Positions 1-6,764 of a DNA stretch of 12,045 bases are shown here, piece by piece. Both the position numbers and the translations under genes were made by a program. Source of the stretch: Candidatus Aenigmatarchaeota archaeon (GTDB lineage: Archaea; Aenigmatarchaeota; Aenigmatarchaeia; GW2011-AR5); NCBI GenBank assembly GCA_016198645.1, contig JACQIE010000046.1, positions 1-12,045 of the forward strand. The letters are read 5' to 3'. The notes under the pieces were generated by a model, which did not search any database, was not told the origin of the DNA, and was given only the letters and a program-made list of their open reading frames with translations. Numbering within the stretch: position 1 is the first letter of the stretch; the number at the start of each line of letters is the position of its first letter.

Positions 1-118
1 CATCGTGATGATACTCACTCGTCGGGCAAGTGCGAAGAAAAGGTTTTCCGTTCCACTCAAACTGCACGAACTTTAATGCATCCTTCGTCGGCAGCGCGTT
101 CAGCGTCGGGATGCCCAT
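1..118 (-). CDS. Partial protein of unknown function (N-terminal 39 residues)
   Basis: The reading frame stays open from an ATG at 118 to the left edge, so only the first 39 residues are visible. They read MGIPTLNALPTKDALKF, then a stretch containing VQFEWNGKPF and ending in SEYHHD. There is no signal peptide or membrane segment in this part. The start lies 3 nt after the stop of the Ste24-like protease gene on the same strand, so the two are probably co-transcribed. A purine-rich GAGGAAAG lies upstream, but about 12 nt from the ATG, which is far for a Shine-Dalgarno site. I do not recognise the family. That it is a real gene is inferred from the open frame, the tight spacing and plausible amino acid composition. 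Confidence 0.55.
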   Translation of the reverse strand, partial: MGIPTLNALPTKDALKFVQFEWNGKPFLRTCPTSEYHHD

Positions 119-121
119 AAA

Positions 122-1234
122 TCATTCTTTCCTCTTCCACTTCTCCGCCATTTCTATGCGCTCGCGCGCGGGCGGGTGGTCAAAGAACATGAGCTTCATC
201 CACTTTGGCGGGTTGTCGTCAATGAGCGCCATGTCGCAAAGCTTCTTCTCCGTCGATATCTGCGCCTCCGGCGCCCTTACGTGCTCCAGTGAAAAGAAGT
301 CGGCAGCCGCTTCGCGCCTGCGGGAATACGCAGCCATGACGGGCATGACGGCGAAGTCTATGAGCATGTAGAAAAGCGCGATAAGCGGCAGCGATGCCGG
401 CGAATACGCGTTTATGTTCAGCGCAGGCGCGGCGATGCCAAGCGCGGCGCTTATTGCGTAGAGAATCGGGAATATCATCGCGATGCCTATTATTATGTCC
501 TTGTGGACGTCCTTGTTGACGTAATGCCCGACCTCATGCGCTATGACGGTGTTTATCTCTTTTTGCGTGAAATTCCTAACGAGCGTGTCAAAGAGCACAA
601 TCCGTTTCATCCTTCCAAAGCCCGTGAAAAGCGCATTAGCCTTTACGGAGCGGCTGCTCTCGTTCGCAACCAGCACGTTGCTTATGCCGCCGACGCCCAG
701 CTTCCTGCACATACGCAGTATGCTCTGCCTGTGCGCACGGTTAGTGTATGGCTTCAGCTTGTAAAAAATCGGCAGTATCAGTATAGGCGACACATAATCG
801 ATAAGCAGCGAAACCGTCGCATAAGCAGCGCCTGCTATCAGCCACCAGTTCTGGAAAGTCATGAAATAGTAAAGCGCCGCGACCGTCGGAACGAAGAATA
901 CATAAGACAGTGCCTTGGATTTGGCGTAGTCTTTTATCCAGCCGGTAACGTCTTGAGTCGAAAGCCTGTGCTTATGCTCGTATATGAACGAAGAGTAAAA
1001 GCTGACGGGCAGTTGGGCGATAGATAGCAGTGTATAAAACACCGCCGCGTAGAGCGGAACGGAAGGCAGCACTGTGTACAAAGCTGTTCCGAAACCACTC
1101 AGTGCCAGCGCCGCAAAGAACAGCGCAGGCACGGCCATCCCGTTCACGAAGGCGTGTGTCATCTTCTCCCGCGTATAAGAGCGGGCTATGGCCCGCTTTT
1201 TCCTGTCGTAAACGTAAGGATATTTAATTGCCAT
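122..1234 (-). CDS. Ste24-like M48 family membrane zinc metalloprotease
   Basis: Integral membrane metallopeptidase of family M48 (Ste24/HtpX group), which cleaves membrane or prenylated/misfolded proteins in characterised members. The 370-residue protein has the zinc motif HEVGH at residues 233-237, the third zinc ligand in REAAAD (E308, D312) and the conserved HP-x(3)-R motif near the C-terminus (FDHPPARERI, H353). Residues about 71-110 (QLPVSFYSSFIYE followed by a W-x(2)-D-x(2)-K-like segment) match the Ste24-type N-terminal domain, which HtpX lacks, so Ste24-like is preferred to HtpX. Hydrophobic segments lie near 33-55, 58-78, 110-128, 130-156, 247-268 and 280-302. The ATG at 1234 is chosen because TTTATACA (minus strand, 1261-1254) sits 27 nt upstream, fitting a leaderless transcript. 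Archaea are not known to make CaaX proteins, so the natural substrate is unknown. Confidence 0.9.
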   Translation of the reverse strand: MAIKYPYVYDRKKRAIARSYTREKMTHAFVNGMAVPALFFAALALSGFGTALYTVLPSVPLYAAVFYTLLSIAQLPVSFYSSFIYEHKHRLSTQDVTGWIKDYAKSKALSYVFFVPTVAALYYFMTFQNWWLIAGAAYATVSLLIDYVSPILILPIFYKLKPYTNRAHRQSILRMCRKLGVGGISNVLVANESSRSVKANALFTGFGRMKRIVLFDTLVRNFTQKEINTVIAHEVGHYVNKDVHKDIIIGIAMIFPILYAISAALGIAAPALNINAYSPASLPLIALFYMLIDFAVMPVMAAYSRRREAAADFFSLEHVRAPEAQISTEKKLCDMALIDDNPPKWMKLMFFDHPPARERIEMAEKWKRKE

Positions 1235-1253
1235 GAGATTAATCGTTTCCGTA

Positions 1254-1261
1254 TGTATAAA
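1254..1261 (-). promoter_or_regulatory. TATA box of the Ste24-like protease gene
   Basis: The minus strand reads TTTATACA, starting 27 nt before the ATG at 1234. It directly abuts the stop codon of the upstream flavoprotein gene (1262-1264), so the protease gene can have its own leaderless transcript despite lying close behind on the same strand. Confidence 0.5.
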
Positions 1262-1936
1262 TCATATGTAGTTCTCAAAGTGAACGCGCTTCCTGTCAAA
1301 GCCTTTCTCTTCCAGAAGCTTCCGCACGTCTGCCACCATCGGCATGAGCCCGCAGACGTAAACGTCGCAATCGGGCTTGAGCTTTTTTATTATGACGTTC
1401 TGCACGTGCCCCTTCTCGCCCTTCCATGACGGTTCGCGGCTCAGCACGGGAATGAACTCAAAGCGCATGCGCTTTGAAAATTCCTTCATCTCGTCCTTGT
1501 AAAGTATTTCATCCTCAGTCCGCGCGCCGAAGATGACGGTGGCTTTGCCCGTGTAGCCGTTCTCGGTAAGCGTCGGCAGCATGCTCATGAACGGCGCGAT
1601 GCCCGTTCCCGTGGCAATGAAAGCCACGTCACCGCTTGGCTCGGTGAACGTGAACGCTCCGAAAGGTCCGGCTATCTCCAGCGTGTCGCCTTTTTTTGTG
1701 TTGCAGAGACGGTTGGACATGAAGCCCCCTTTCACGCACTTCACGCACAGCCGTATTTCACCCGGAGGCGCGGCTATCGAGTAAGCTCGCTTTACTTTCT
1801 TCCCGCCGTTATCCGCAAAAACGTAAATCCACTGCCCCGGCTTGAAAATTATAGGCTCTGCCGGCTTCAGCGTTATTGTTTTCACGGTGGGCGTGTTTTC
1901 CCGCACGCCGGTGACGGCGGCGCTTATCGTCTTCAT
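1262..1936 (-). CDS. Ferredoxin-NADP+ reductase-like FAD/NAD(P)H oxidoreductase
   Basis: Flavoprotein of the ferredoxin-NADP+ reductase superfamily, which moves electrons between NAD(P)H and a one-electron carrier. From the ATG at 1936 the protein is 224 residues. The FAD-binding barrel has RAYS at 50-53 and GPFG at 90-93; the NAD(P)-binding half has GTGIAP at 110-115 and the CGLMPM motif at 185-190; the C-terminus is FENYI. There is no four-cysteine cluster, so no [2Fe-2S] domain of the BenC or PyrK type is fused to it, and the electron partner must be a separate protein not visible here. An in-frame TTG at 1957 would add MSSEAFL, but it lies inside the spacing expected between the TATA box and the RNA start, so ATG 1936 is preferred. 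Confidence 0.85.
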   Translation of the reverse strand: MKTISAAVTGVRENTPTVKTITLKPAEPIIFKPGQWIYVFADNGGKKVKRAYSIAAPPGEIRLCVKCVKGGFMSNRLCNTKKGDTLEIAGPFGAFTFTEPSGDVAFIATGTGIAPFMSMLPTLTENGYTGKATVIFGARTEDEILYKDEMKEFSKRMRFEFIPVLSREPSWKGEKGHVQNVIIKKLKPDCDVYVCGLMPMVADVRKLLEEKGFDRKRVHFENYI

Positions 1937-1985
1937 TAAGAAAGCTTCCGAAGACAACTATTTATATATTCAATAAGAGCAGTAT
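1937..1985. promoter_or_regulatory. Shared divergent promoter of the flavoprotein gene and psmA
   Basis: Only 49 bp separate the two start codons. The single AT-rich core TATTTATATATT (1959-1970) reads as a TATA box on both strands. It lies 20-27 nt before the psmA ATG and about 26-32 nt before the flavoprotein ATG. There is no room for a second box, so both genes must use one overlapping core promoter. No Shine-Dalgarno site is seen on either side. Confidence 0.55.
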
Positions 1986-2705
1986 ATGTACGGTGGTTCT
2001 ACGGAAGTCGAAAATGTCAACCAGATGGGATATGACCAGGCAATAGTGGTTTTCTCGCCCGAAGGCAGGATGTATCAGGTTGAGTACGCGCGAAAGGCAG
2101 TGGAGCGCTCGCCTACGGTCGTTGGCGCCGTTTTCGCCGGTGGCGTGGTCATAGTTGCTTCCAAGGAGCGCCGCAAGCTGATAGTACCGGAGAGCATAGA
2201 GAAAATATCCAAGATTGACAACCATATGCTCACAGGTTCGTGCGGCATCCTTTCCGATTCGCGCGTCCTGATAGATTACGCCCGCGTGCGCTCGCAGGTA
2301 AACAGGATAACTTACGACCAGCCTATAGAAGTGCTGACGCTTGTTAAAGACATATCCGACAGGATGCAGCGCTTCACGCAGATAGGAGGCATGCGCCCCT
2401 TCGGGGTGTCGCTGCTTCTCGGCGGTGTCAGCGACTATTCCTATCATCTCTTTGAGACCGACCCGTCCGGCGCGTTCCGTGAATGGAAAGCCCAGGCAAT
2501 CGGCCGCGGCTCAAAGAAGGCGCGTAAATATCTCATCGCCAATTACAAGAGCAAGATGACGAAAGAGCAGGCTATCTCTTTAGCATTAAAAACACTGAAG
2601 GAATCCGAGGAAGAGCTTTCGCACGAGACCGTGGAAATCGGCGTGATAGAAGACGGCAAAATCGAAATCAACACGCCCGAACTGATGAAGAACGTGAAGA
2701 AATAG
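1986..2705 (+). CDS. psmA: Proteasome alpha subunit
   Basis: Alpha subunit of the 20S proteasome, which forms the outer seven-membered rings and the gate through which unfolded substrates enter. The 239-residue length is normal. The N-terminal alpha signature is present (YDQAIVVFSPEGR, then QVEYARKAVE), followed by SIEKI, the DSRVLIDYARV helix, QIGGMRPFGVSLL and the ATDPSG-like ETDPSG with a following AIGRGS. Lineup with the Thermoplasma protein is continuous to the C-terminus. The arginine of the YDR gate motif is glutamine here. The ATG at 1986 gives about 14 residues before YDQ; an internal ATG at 2025 would leave only MG before it and has no better upstream signal. The beta subunit is not in the window. 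Confidence 0.96.
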   Translation: MYGGSTEVENVNQMGYDQAIVVFSPEGRMYQVEYARKAVERSPTVVGAVFAGGVVIVASKERRKLIVPESIEKISKIDNHMLTGSCGILSDSRVLIDYARVRSQVNRITYDQPIEVLTLVKDISDRMQRFTQIGGMRPFGVSLLLGGVSDYSYHLFETDPSGAFREWKAQAIGRGSKKARKYLIANYKSKMTKEQAISLALKTLKESEEELSHETVEIGVIEDGKIEINTPELMKNVKK

Positions 2706-2718
2706 TTTCCGCCGGAAA
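2706..2718 (+). terminator. Small hairpin after psmA, possible terminator
   Basis: TTTCC and GGAAA form a 5-bp stem around GCC immediately after the psmA stop codon, and a T run (2725-2728) follows. Archaeal termination relies mainly on T runs, so this is a weak candidate. Confidence 0.25.
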
Positions 2719-2733
2719 TCGTCATTTTACAAC

Positions 2734-2741
2734 TTTATTAA
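2734..2741 (+). promoter_or_regulatory. TATA box of the pilin-LamG gene
   Basis: TTTATTAA begins 31 nt before the ATG at 2765, the same spacing seen at other unit-leading genes here. It supports the 2765 start and a leaderless transcript separate from psmA. Confidence 0.5.
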
Positions 2742-2764
2742 AATAAGAATCGCAATATAATTTC

Positions 2765-3913
2765 ATGGGCATGAAAGGCATTTCTCCGTTGCTCGCTTCG
2801 ATTCTGCTGATAGCGATAACCGTGACGGCTGCTTCTATTATGTCTGGATGGACGACTTCCGCTTTTTCCGTATCGCAGAACGAAGCTAGCAACAGGACGT
2901 CTTCGGCGCTGTCGTGCTCAAGCGGCGCGCTTAGCATTGATGGTGTCTTTATTACACCCGGCAACGGTGGAACGGCGTCCGTTGCTGTGCGGAACTCAGG
3001 AAACGTGGACAATCTCGCAGTGACGAGCGCCCAACTTTACGACAGGCTGGGCAACAACTTCTCGGCAAACAATTCGCTTACACTGAACGTGGGGCAGCTT
3101 GGCATGCTCACGTTCAAGATGCCAAGTAACGTGAACGGCACAGTTGACTCTTCCGGGCTCAATACGAATGGACGGTGCTACAATATGAAGAATAACGCAT
3201 GCGATTTTCAACTTAGCGGCAAGCGCGGTGGCGCCATGCACTTTGACGGAATAAACGACCAGCTTAACGTCACGCAGGACAACACGACTTTTACTGATCG
3301 GTTAACGGTCGCCTTGTGGTTCCGGCGCGAGGGGGCCGGCTCGGGCGGATGGGATGGCGCGATAATATCCAAATGGGCACCGGATGTAAGCTCGGGCTAT
3401 TACAATTATTTCATAAGAACTTCTTCGAACAACGGATATAAGATAGATTTTCAAGCTCGTGATTCGTCTGGCAATCCCTGCACGTATTTCACAAACGCGG
3501 TAGCCGTAAACAACACGTGGTATCATGTCGCGCTTCGCGTTAACGGGACGTCAACGGATACGTTCATAGACGGAGTAAAGCAATCCGACTTTGCCTCATT
3601 ATCCGAAACGTGCGACAACTCGACGCTTATGCAAAGGAATCAGCAAAACCTCCTAATGGGAGCATTACAGCATCAATCGCTCTTCTTCAACGGCTCAATA
3701 GACGACGTTCGCGTATTCAATCGTTCGTTGAGCGATGGCGAAATCAACATGACGATGAACGGCTTTCCTGTAAATGATACGGGGCAGATACTGTGGCTCA
3801 AGTTTGATGACGGGCAAGGGATTTTATCTTGTCCATCGGATTTTTCATCTGTGCGGGTCACGACCCAGTGTGCCGATGCGCAGGACGTTTATACGGCACG
3901 TCCGCAGTGCTGA
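2765..3913 (+). CDS. Type IV pilin-like surface protein with inserted LamG domain
   Basis: Secreted, probably filament-borne adhesin. It has a class III signal peptide: MGMKG then ISPLLASILLIAITV, with predicted prepilin peptidase cleavage after G5 and the hydrophobic helix (about 6-27) that packs pilin fibres. Residues about 45-120 form a short beta-rich head (C51, SVAVRNSGN). Residues about 122-352 look like a LamG/concanavalin A-like lectin domain: DSSG at 128, AMHFDG at 157-162, WYHVALRVN at 252-260, IDDVRVFN at 312-319 and LWLKFDDGQG at 343-352. The last 30 residues (CPSDFSSVRVTTQC onward) resemble the end of a pilin head rather than of LamG. There are 13 N-x-S/T sequons, suggesting heavy glycosylation. 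Eight cysteines may form disulfides. The ATG at 2771 is an alternative start and changes nothing in the mature protein. The ligand is unknown. Confidence 0.8.
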   Translation: MGMKGISPLLASILLIAITVTAASIMSGWTTSAFSVSQNEASNRTSSALSCSSGALSIDGVFITPGNGGTASVAVRNSGNVDNLAVTSAQLYDRLGNNFSANNSLTLNVGQLGMLTFKMPSNVNGTVDSSGLNTNGRCYNMKNNACDFQLSGKRGGAMHFDGINDQLNVTQDNTTFTDRLTVALWFRREGAGSGGWDGAIISKWAPDVSSGYYNYFIRTSSNNGYKIDFQARDSSGNPCTYFTNAVAVNNTWYHVALRVNGTSTDTFIDGVKQSDFASLSETCDNSTLMQRNQQNLLMGALQHQSLFFNGSIDDVRVFNRSLSDGEINMTMNGFPVNDTGQILWLKFDDGQGILSCPSDFSSVRVTTQCADAQDVYTARPQC

Positions 3914-3943
3914 CGCTTTATAATCCGCGTAATGAATCTTTTA

Positions 3944-4023
3944 ACTCCTCGTAATAAAGCCGAAGACAAATCCGCCCGTCGAAAATAGAATTGTGCACGG
4001 GATTCCTTTTCCTTTTTACTAAC
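3944..4023. repeat. Intergenic repeat, copy A (~80 bp)
   Basis: This stretch matches 7456-7533 at roughly 80 percent over the first ~58 bases, starting with CCTCGTAATAAAGCC and ending in a shared ACTAAC. Most differences are transitions, plus a 1-nt and a 3-nt length change. It lies in the 146-bp convergent gap between the pilin gene and the ABC permease gene and begins 36 nt after the permease stop. No open frame covers it. Unlike copy B, its left end does not form a strong hairpin. Only two copies are visible, so it may be a small non-autonomous element, a 3' untranslated element or an RNA gene. Confidence 0.6.
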
Positions 4024-4059
4024 ACCCATCATTAGTGACGGACAGCTTACCAACAGAAA

Positions 4060-5256
4060 TCACTCGTATCTTAACGCCTCAACAGGGCTCAGCTTCGCCG
4101 CCTTGTAAGAGGGATAAGTGCCTGCCGCCATGCCGACGAGCGCGGCGAAGGCGATGGAAAGTATTATCAGCGCAATATCCGGCTCGGCGGATATGGTAAT
4201 GCCGATGACGTTTGTGGCAATGTTTCCTATCACCGTTATTAAGACCGTACCGAGAAGCGCGCCGGCTACGCCTCCTGCCATGCCGACCATCGCAGATTCG
4301 AAAAGGAACAGCGCCACGATGTGAACGTCCTTCGCTCCCACGGCTTTTAGCGTCCCTATTTCCCGCGTCCTTTCCATCACGCTCATCACCATGGTGTTGG
4401 TTATTCCGAAAGCCGCGACGAGCAGCGATATGCCGGCTATGCCCGCCAGAACTATTGACATCACGCCGAAGACGCCGTTTATTCTTTCTATCAGCTGGTC
4501 GGACGTGAGCACGAGAAACAGCCCCTCGCCGTGCGTATCTTCCAGTTTCTTTTTCACGGCAGATGCCACTTTCTTCGGGTCGCCGCTAACTTTCGCTACT
4601 ATCGCAGTTATAGCGTCGTTGCCCGTCAAGTCTTGGAGAGATTCCTTCGTCATCGTCACGCCCGAATCGTCCTGCGGGTTGCCTATCGGCTTGAATATGC
4701 CTACTACGCGGAACTCCTTGCCCAGTATTTCCAGGTTGCTTCGTAGCCGCACGTCATTCTTGAAAAGGTCGCTTTTCACAGTTGTGCCTATTACCACGCT
4801 GTATCTGTCGGTGTTCTCAAGAAAGCGCCCCTCGTCCAGCTCGAACGCCTGCACGTCCGCGAAGAAGCTCTTCACGTCTTTGGCGGGCACGCCTGCAATG
4901 GAAAGGACGCGCGTTTCGCCCTTGTACGTCACGGGAATGCTTGAGGATATGAACGGCACGGCTTTGCTGACGCCCGGAACGTTTTCTATCCGTGTTACGT
5001 CTTTGTCGGTAAGCGAAACAGCGGTGCTCGATGGTGGCCCGAATCCGCGGCTGCCACCGCCAGATGACGTTATGAAAATTTTGTCCGTGCCCAATTGCTT
5101 CAGTTGTTCTTCCACTGCATAGGAAAGGGCGTTGCCCAGCCCTATCAGCGCCACGACGGAAGAGATTCCTATGGCGATTCCTATTATCGTGAGAATGCTC
5201 CTCGCTTTTCGGTGAGTGACGTTTCTTGCTGCCAGCGAAACGAGTTGCAGAATCAT
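4060..5256 (-). CDS. MacB/FtsX-type ABC transporter permease
   Basis: Membrane subunit of a type VII (MacB/LolCE/FtsX-like) ABC transporter, which couples cytoplasmic ATP hydrolysis to movements of an outward-facing domain. The 398-residue protein has TM1 at about 21-42, a periplasm-like extracytoplasmic domain at about 45-255, and three C-terminal membrane segments near 263-285, 316-345 and 360-382. The coupling segment ERTREIGTLKAVGA (285-298) and the terminal PVEALRYE are hallmark motifs. The ATG at 5256 is chosen because AAGGAG lies 6 nt upstream and the ATG overlaps the stop of the preceding gene as ATGA; the frame continues upstream but only as a shadow inside that gene. It forms one functional unit with the two genes before it. 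Substrate unknown. Confidence 0.93.
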   Translation of the reverse strand: MILQLVSLAARNVTHRKARSILTIIGIAIGISSVVALIGLGNALSYAVEEQLKQLGTDKIFITSSGGGSRGFGPPSSTAVSLTDKDVTRIENVPGVSKAVPFISSSIPVTYKGETRVLSIAGVPAKDVKSFFADVQAFELDEGRFLENTDRYSVVIGTTVKSDLFKNDVRLRSNLEILGKEFRVVGIFKPIGNPQDDSGVTMTKESLQDLTGNDAITAIVAKVSGDPKKVASAVKKKLEDTHGEGLFLVLTSDQLIERINGVFGVMSIVLAGIAGISLLVAAFGITNTMVMSVMERTREIGTLKAVGAKDVHIVALFLFESAMVGMAGGVAGALLGTVLITVIGNIATNVIGITISAEPDIALIILSIAFAALVGMAAGTYPSYKAAKLSPVEALRYE

Positions 5257-6077
5257 TTCTTTCTCCTTAAGCGCGGGAGAACCATGTATTTGACGGCAGC
5301 CCCCGCCGCAACAAGAAAAACGGCGTAGTTCCATATCGGCGCGTCTTCTTTCAATATCGGCAGGACGGTAAACATCACGGTCTGATTTGCAGCATGTTCT
5401 ACGTCGTCTGAGTCCTTGTAATCAAACGTGACGTAGAGCGGATAAATTCCGGGCTGCGCCGCGACTTCCGTTTCAAAGTCCACTGAATTGAAATCGTCCG
5501 GCTCAAGATTCCCGACGTATATCTCATCCCTCTTTATCGTGCCGGCAGGCGTACGCGCCTTCGCTACAGTATAATACGCCGTGCCTGACGCGGTATTGGC
5601 AACGTCTATCGTTATCGTGCTTTTGCTTCCCGTTCTTGCGTCCGGTTTCGCTTCAACGTAGAGCGCGCGCAGGTCCGCGCTTTTCTTGGCGTTGTCAACA
5701 GTAACGGAGAAGTTATACTCCGTTGTCACGCTCCCCACGGAATAGGAAAACTTGAATCCCGTTCGACCATCCGGTGCTGAAGGGTCGACAGAAAAGCTAT
5801 ATTCAAGCAGCACGTCCGCGCCGTTGTATATCGTGCTATATTTTTTCACAGAGTCTGAAAGAAGGGCAAGCGGATTTTCGGCATTTATTGAAAAAGTCAC
5901 ATCCCTTGCGGGCTCCCCGCCGGTATTATCCGCCCGTATCCATACCGTGAGCGCCTTGCCGGGCTCTGCGGGGAACGGAGAATACTTTTCCATCTCTGCC
6001 TTAAGATGCGCCCCGGGAGGCAGTATCGCGGCATAACCCGCAGCGAGCACAAGCAACGCAAGAATGGCGTATTTCAT
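5253..6077 (-). CDS. Secreted membrane-anchored CARDB/S-layer-like protein of an ABC operon
   Basis: Extracytoplasmic protein of 274 residues with an N-terminal signal peptide (about 1-17, MKYAILALLVLAAGYAA), two immunoglobulin-like beta domains and one C-terminal membrane helix at about 250-267 followed by the basic tail RLRRKK. The domains contain the pattern of COG1361/CARDB proteins: WIRADNTGGEPARDVTFSI at about 46-64 and TIDVANTASGTAYYTVAKA in the second domain. It has no enzyme motif. Its gene sits between the ATPase and permease genes with 4-bp ATGA overlaps on both sides, so it is very likely a stoichiometric partner of the transporter. It occupies the place that the periplasmic adaptor MacA holds in bacteria but is not related to MacA in visible features. 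Its role as substrate receptor or cell-surface link is an inference. Confidence 0.8.
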   Translation of the reverse strand: MKYAILALLVLAAGYAAILPPGAHLKAEMEKYSPFPAEPGKALTVWIRADNTGGEPARDVTFSINAENPLALLSDSVKKYSTIYNGADVLLEYSFSVDPSAPDGRTGFKFSYSVGSVTTEYNFSVTVDNAKKSADLRALYVEAKPDARTGSKSTITIDVANTASGTAYYTVAKARTPAGTIKRDEIYVGNLEPDDFNSVDFETEVAAQPGIYPLYVTFDYKDSDDVEHAANQTVMFTVLPILKEDAPIWNYAVFLVAAGAAVKYMVLPRLRRKK

Positions 6078-6727
6078 TTTAGCATCCCGTCCTTTATAGT
6101 TACAATTCTTCGTGCCGCCTTCGCGACGGCGCGGTCATGCGTTATCAGTACTATCGTCTTGCCTTTCTCGTTGAGGGATTTAAAAATATCCATTACATTC
6201 TTTCCGGTTACGCTGTCCAGATTTCCCGTTGGCTCGTCCGCCAGTATTATTTTCGGGTCGTTTATCATCGCCCGGGCGATGGCGACGCGCTGCCGCTCGC
6301 CGCCCGAAAGCTGCGAAGGCATGTGCCATGCCCTGTGTACCAGCCCGATGTCCTCAAGAAGCTTTCGCGCATCCCCGCTTTTCCGTGAAAAAATGGCAGG
6401 GACGGAAACGTTTTCCAGCGCAGTCAGCCGCGGTATAAGGTTGAAGAACTGGAATACAAAACCCACGGTGCCTGCGCGCAACTCTGCCAGCTCGTCGCTG
6501 CTCATCAAGTCCGCGCTCTTCCCGTTTATCTTTACACTTCCCCGCGTTGGTTTGTCCAGCGCGCCCATTATATGAAGCAGCGTGGATTTCCCGGAGCCGG
6601 AAGCGCCGACGACCGCCACAAACTCGCCTTCCCCTATTTTCAGGGAGACGTCGTTCAGCGCTTTTACACGTTCCTCGCCAACGTCGTATTCTTTCGTGAC
6701 GTGCTTAAGCTCTATCGCGTTGGCCAT
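6074..6727 (-). CDS. LolD/MacB-family ABC transporter ATP-binding protein
   Basis: Cytoplasmic ATPase of 217 residues that drives the permease encoded downstream. Walker A is GASGSGKST at 41-49, the Q-loop glutamine is Q93 in VFQFFNLIP, the signature is LSGGE at 140-144, Walker B is IILADEP ending in D164-E165, and the switch histidine is H187. The phrases GFVFQFFNLIPRLTALENV and ADEPTGNLDS are typical of the LolD/MacB/FtsE group. Length is normal for a stand-alone subunit. The ATG at 6727 lies 31 nt after the start of a TATA-like box, so this gene leads the operon with a leaderless message. Its TGA overlaps the ATG of the next gene. Confidence 0.96.
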   Translation of the reverse strand: MANAIELKHVTKEYDVGEERVKALNDVSLKIGEGEFVAVVGASGSGKSTLLHIMGALDKPTRGSVKINGKSADLMSSDELAELRAGTVGFVFQFFNLIPRLTALENVSVPAIFSRKSGDARKLLEDIGLVHRAWHMPSQLSGGERQRVAIARAMINDPKIILADEPTGNLDSVTGKNVMDIFKSLNEKGKTIVLITHDRAVAKAARRIVTIKDGMLK

Positions 6728-6730
6728 TTT

Positions 6731-6762
6731 CGGATATTTAAAGACTGTCCTTTAAATAACCG
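6731..6762. promoter_or_regulatory. Palindromic divergent promoter between the ABC operon and rpoL
   Basis: TATTTAAAG (6735-6743) and its exact inverse CTTTAAATA (6750-6758) flank a 6-nt spacer; CGG and CCG outside them also pair, with one unpaired A-A in each arm. Each arm is a TATA box: the left one starts 30 nt before the rpoL ATG (6765) and the right one starts 31 nt before the ATPase ATG (6727). The two core promoters therefore interlock within 37 bp of intergenic DNA. Confidence 0.7.
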
Positions 6763-6764
6763 GT

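Noticed and set aside
503..1027. Plus-strand open frame of 174 codons
   Set aside because: Antisense to the M48 protease, which carries HEVGH and other family motifs; the shadow frame has no recognisable features.
1962..2447. Minus-strand open frame of 161 codons
   Set aside because: Antisense to psmA, whose identity is certain.
4391..5122. Plus-strand open frame of 243 codons
   Set aside because: Antisense shadow of the ABC permease gene; its product is rich in Ser, Thr and Pro with no domain, while the opposite strand has clear FtsX/MacB motifs and a Shine-Dalgarno site.
4508..5334. N-terminal extension of the permease to position 5334
   Set aside because: The extra residues run inside the preceding CARDB-like gene, lack any motif, and the internal ATG at 5256 has a Shine-Dalgarno site and the 4-bp overlap.
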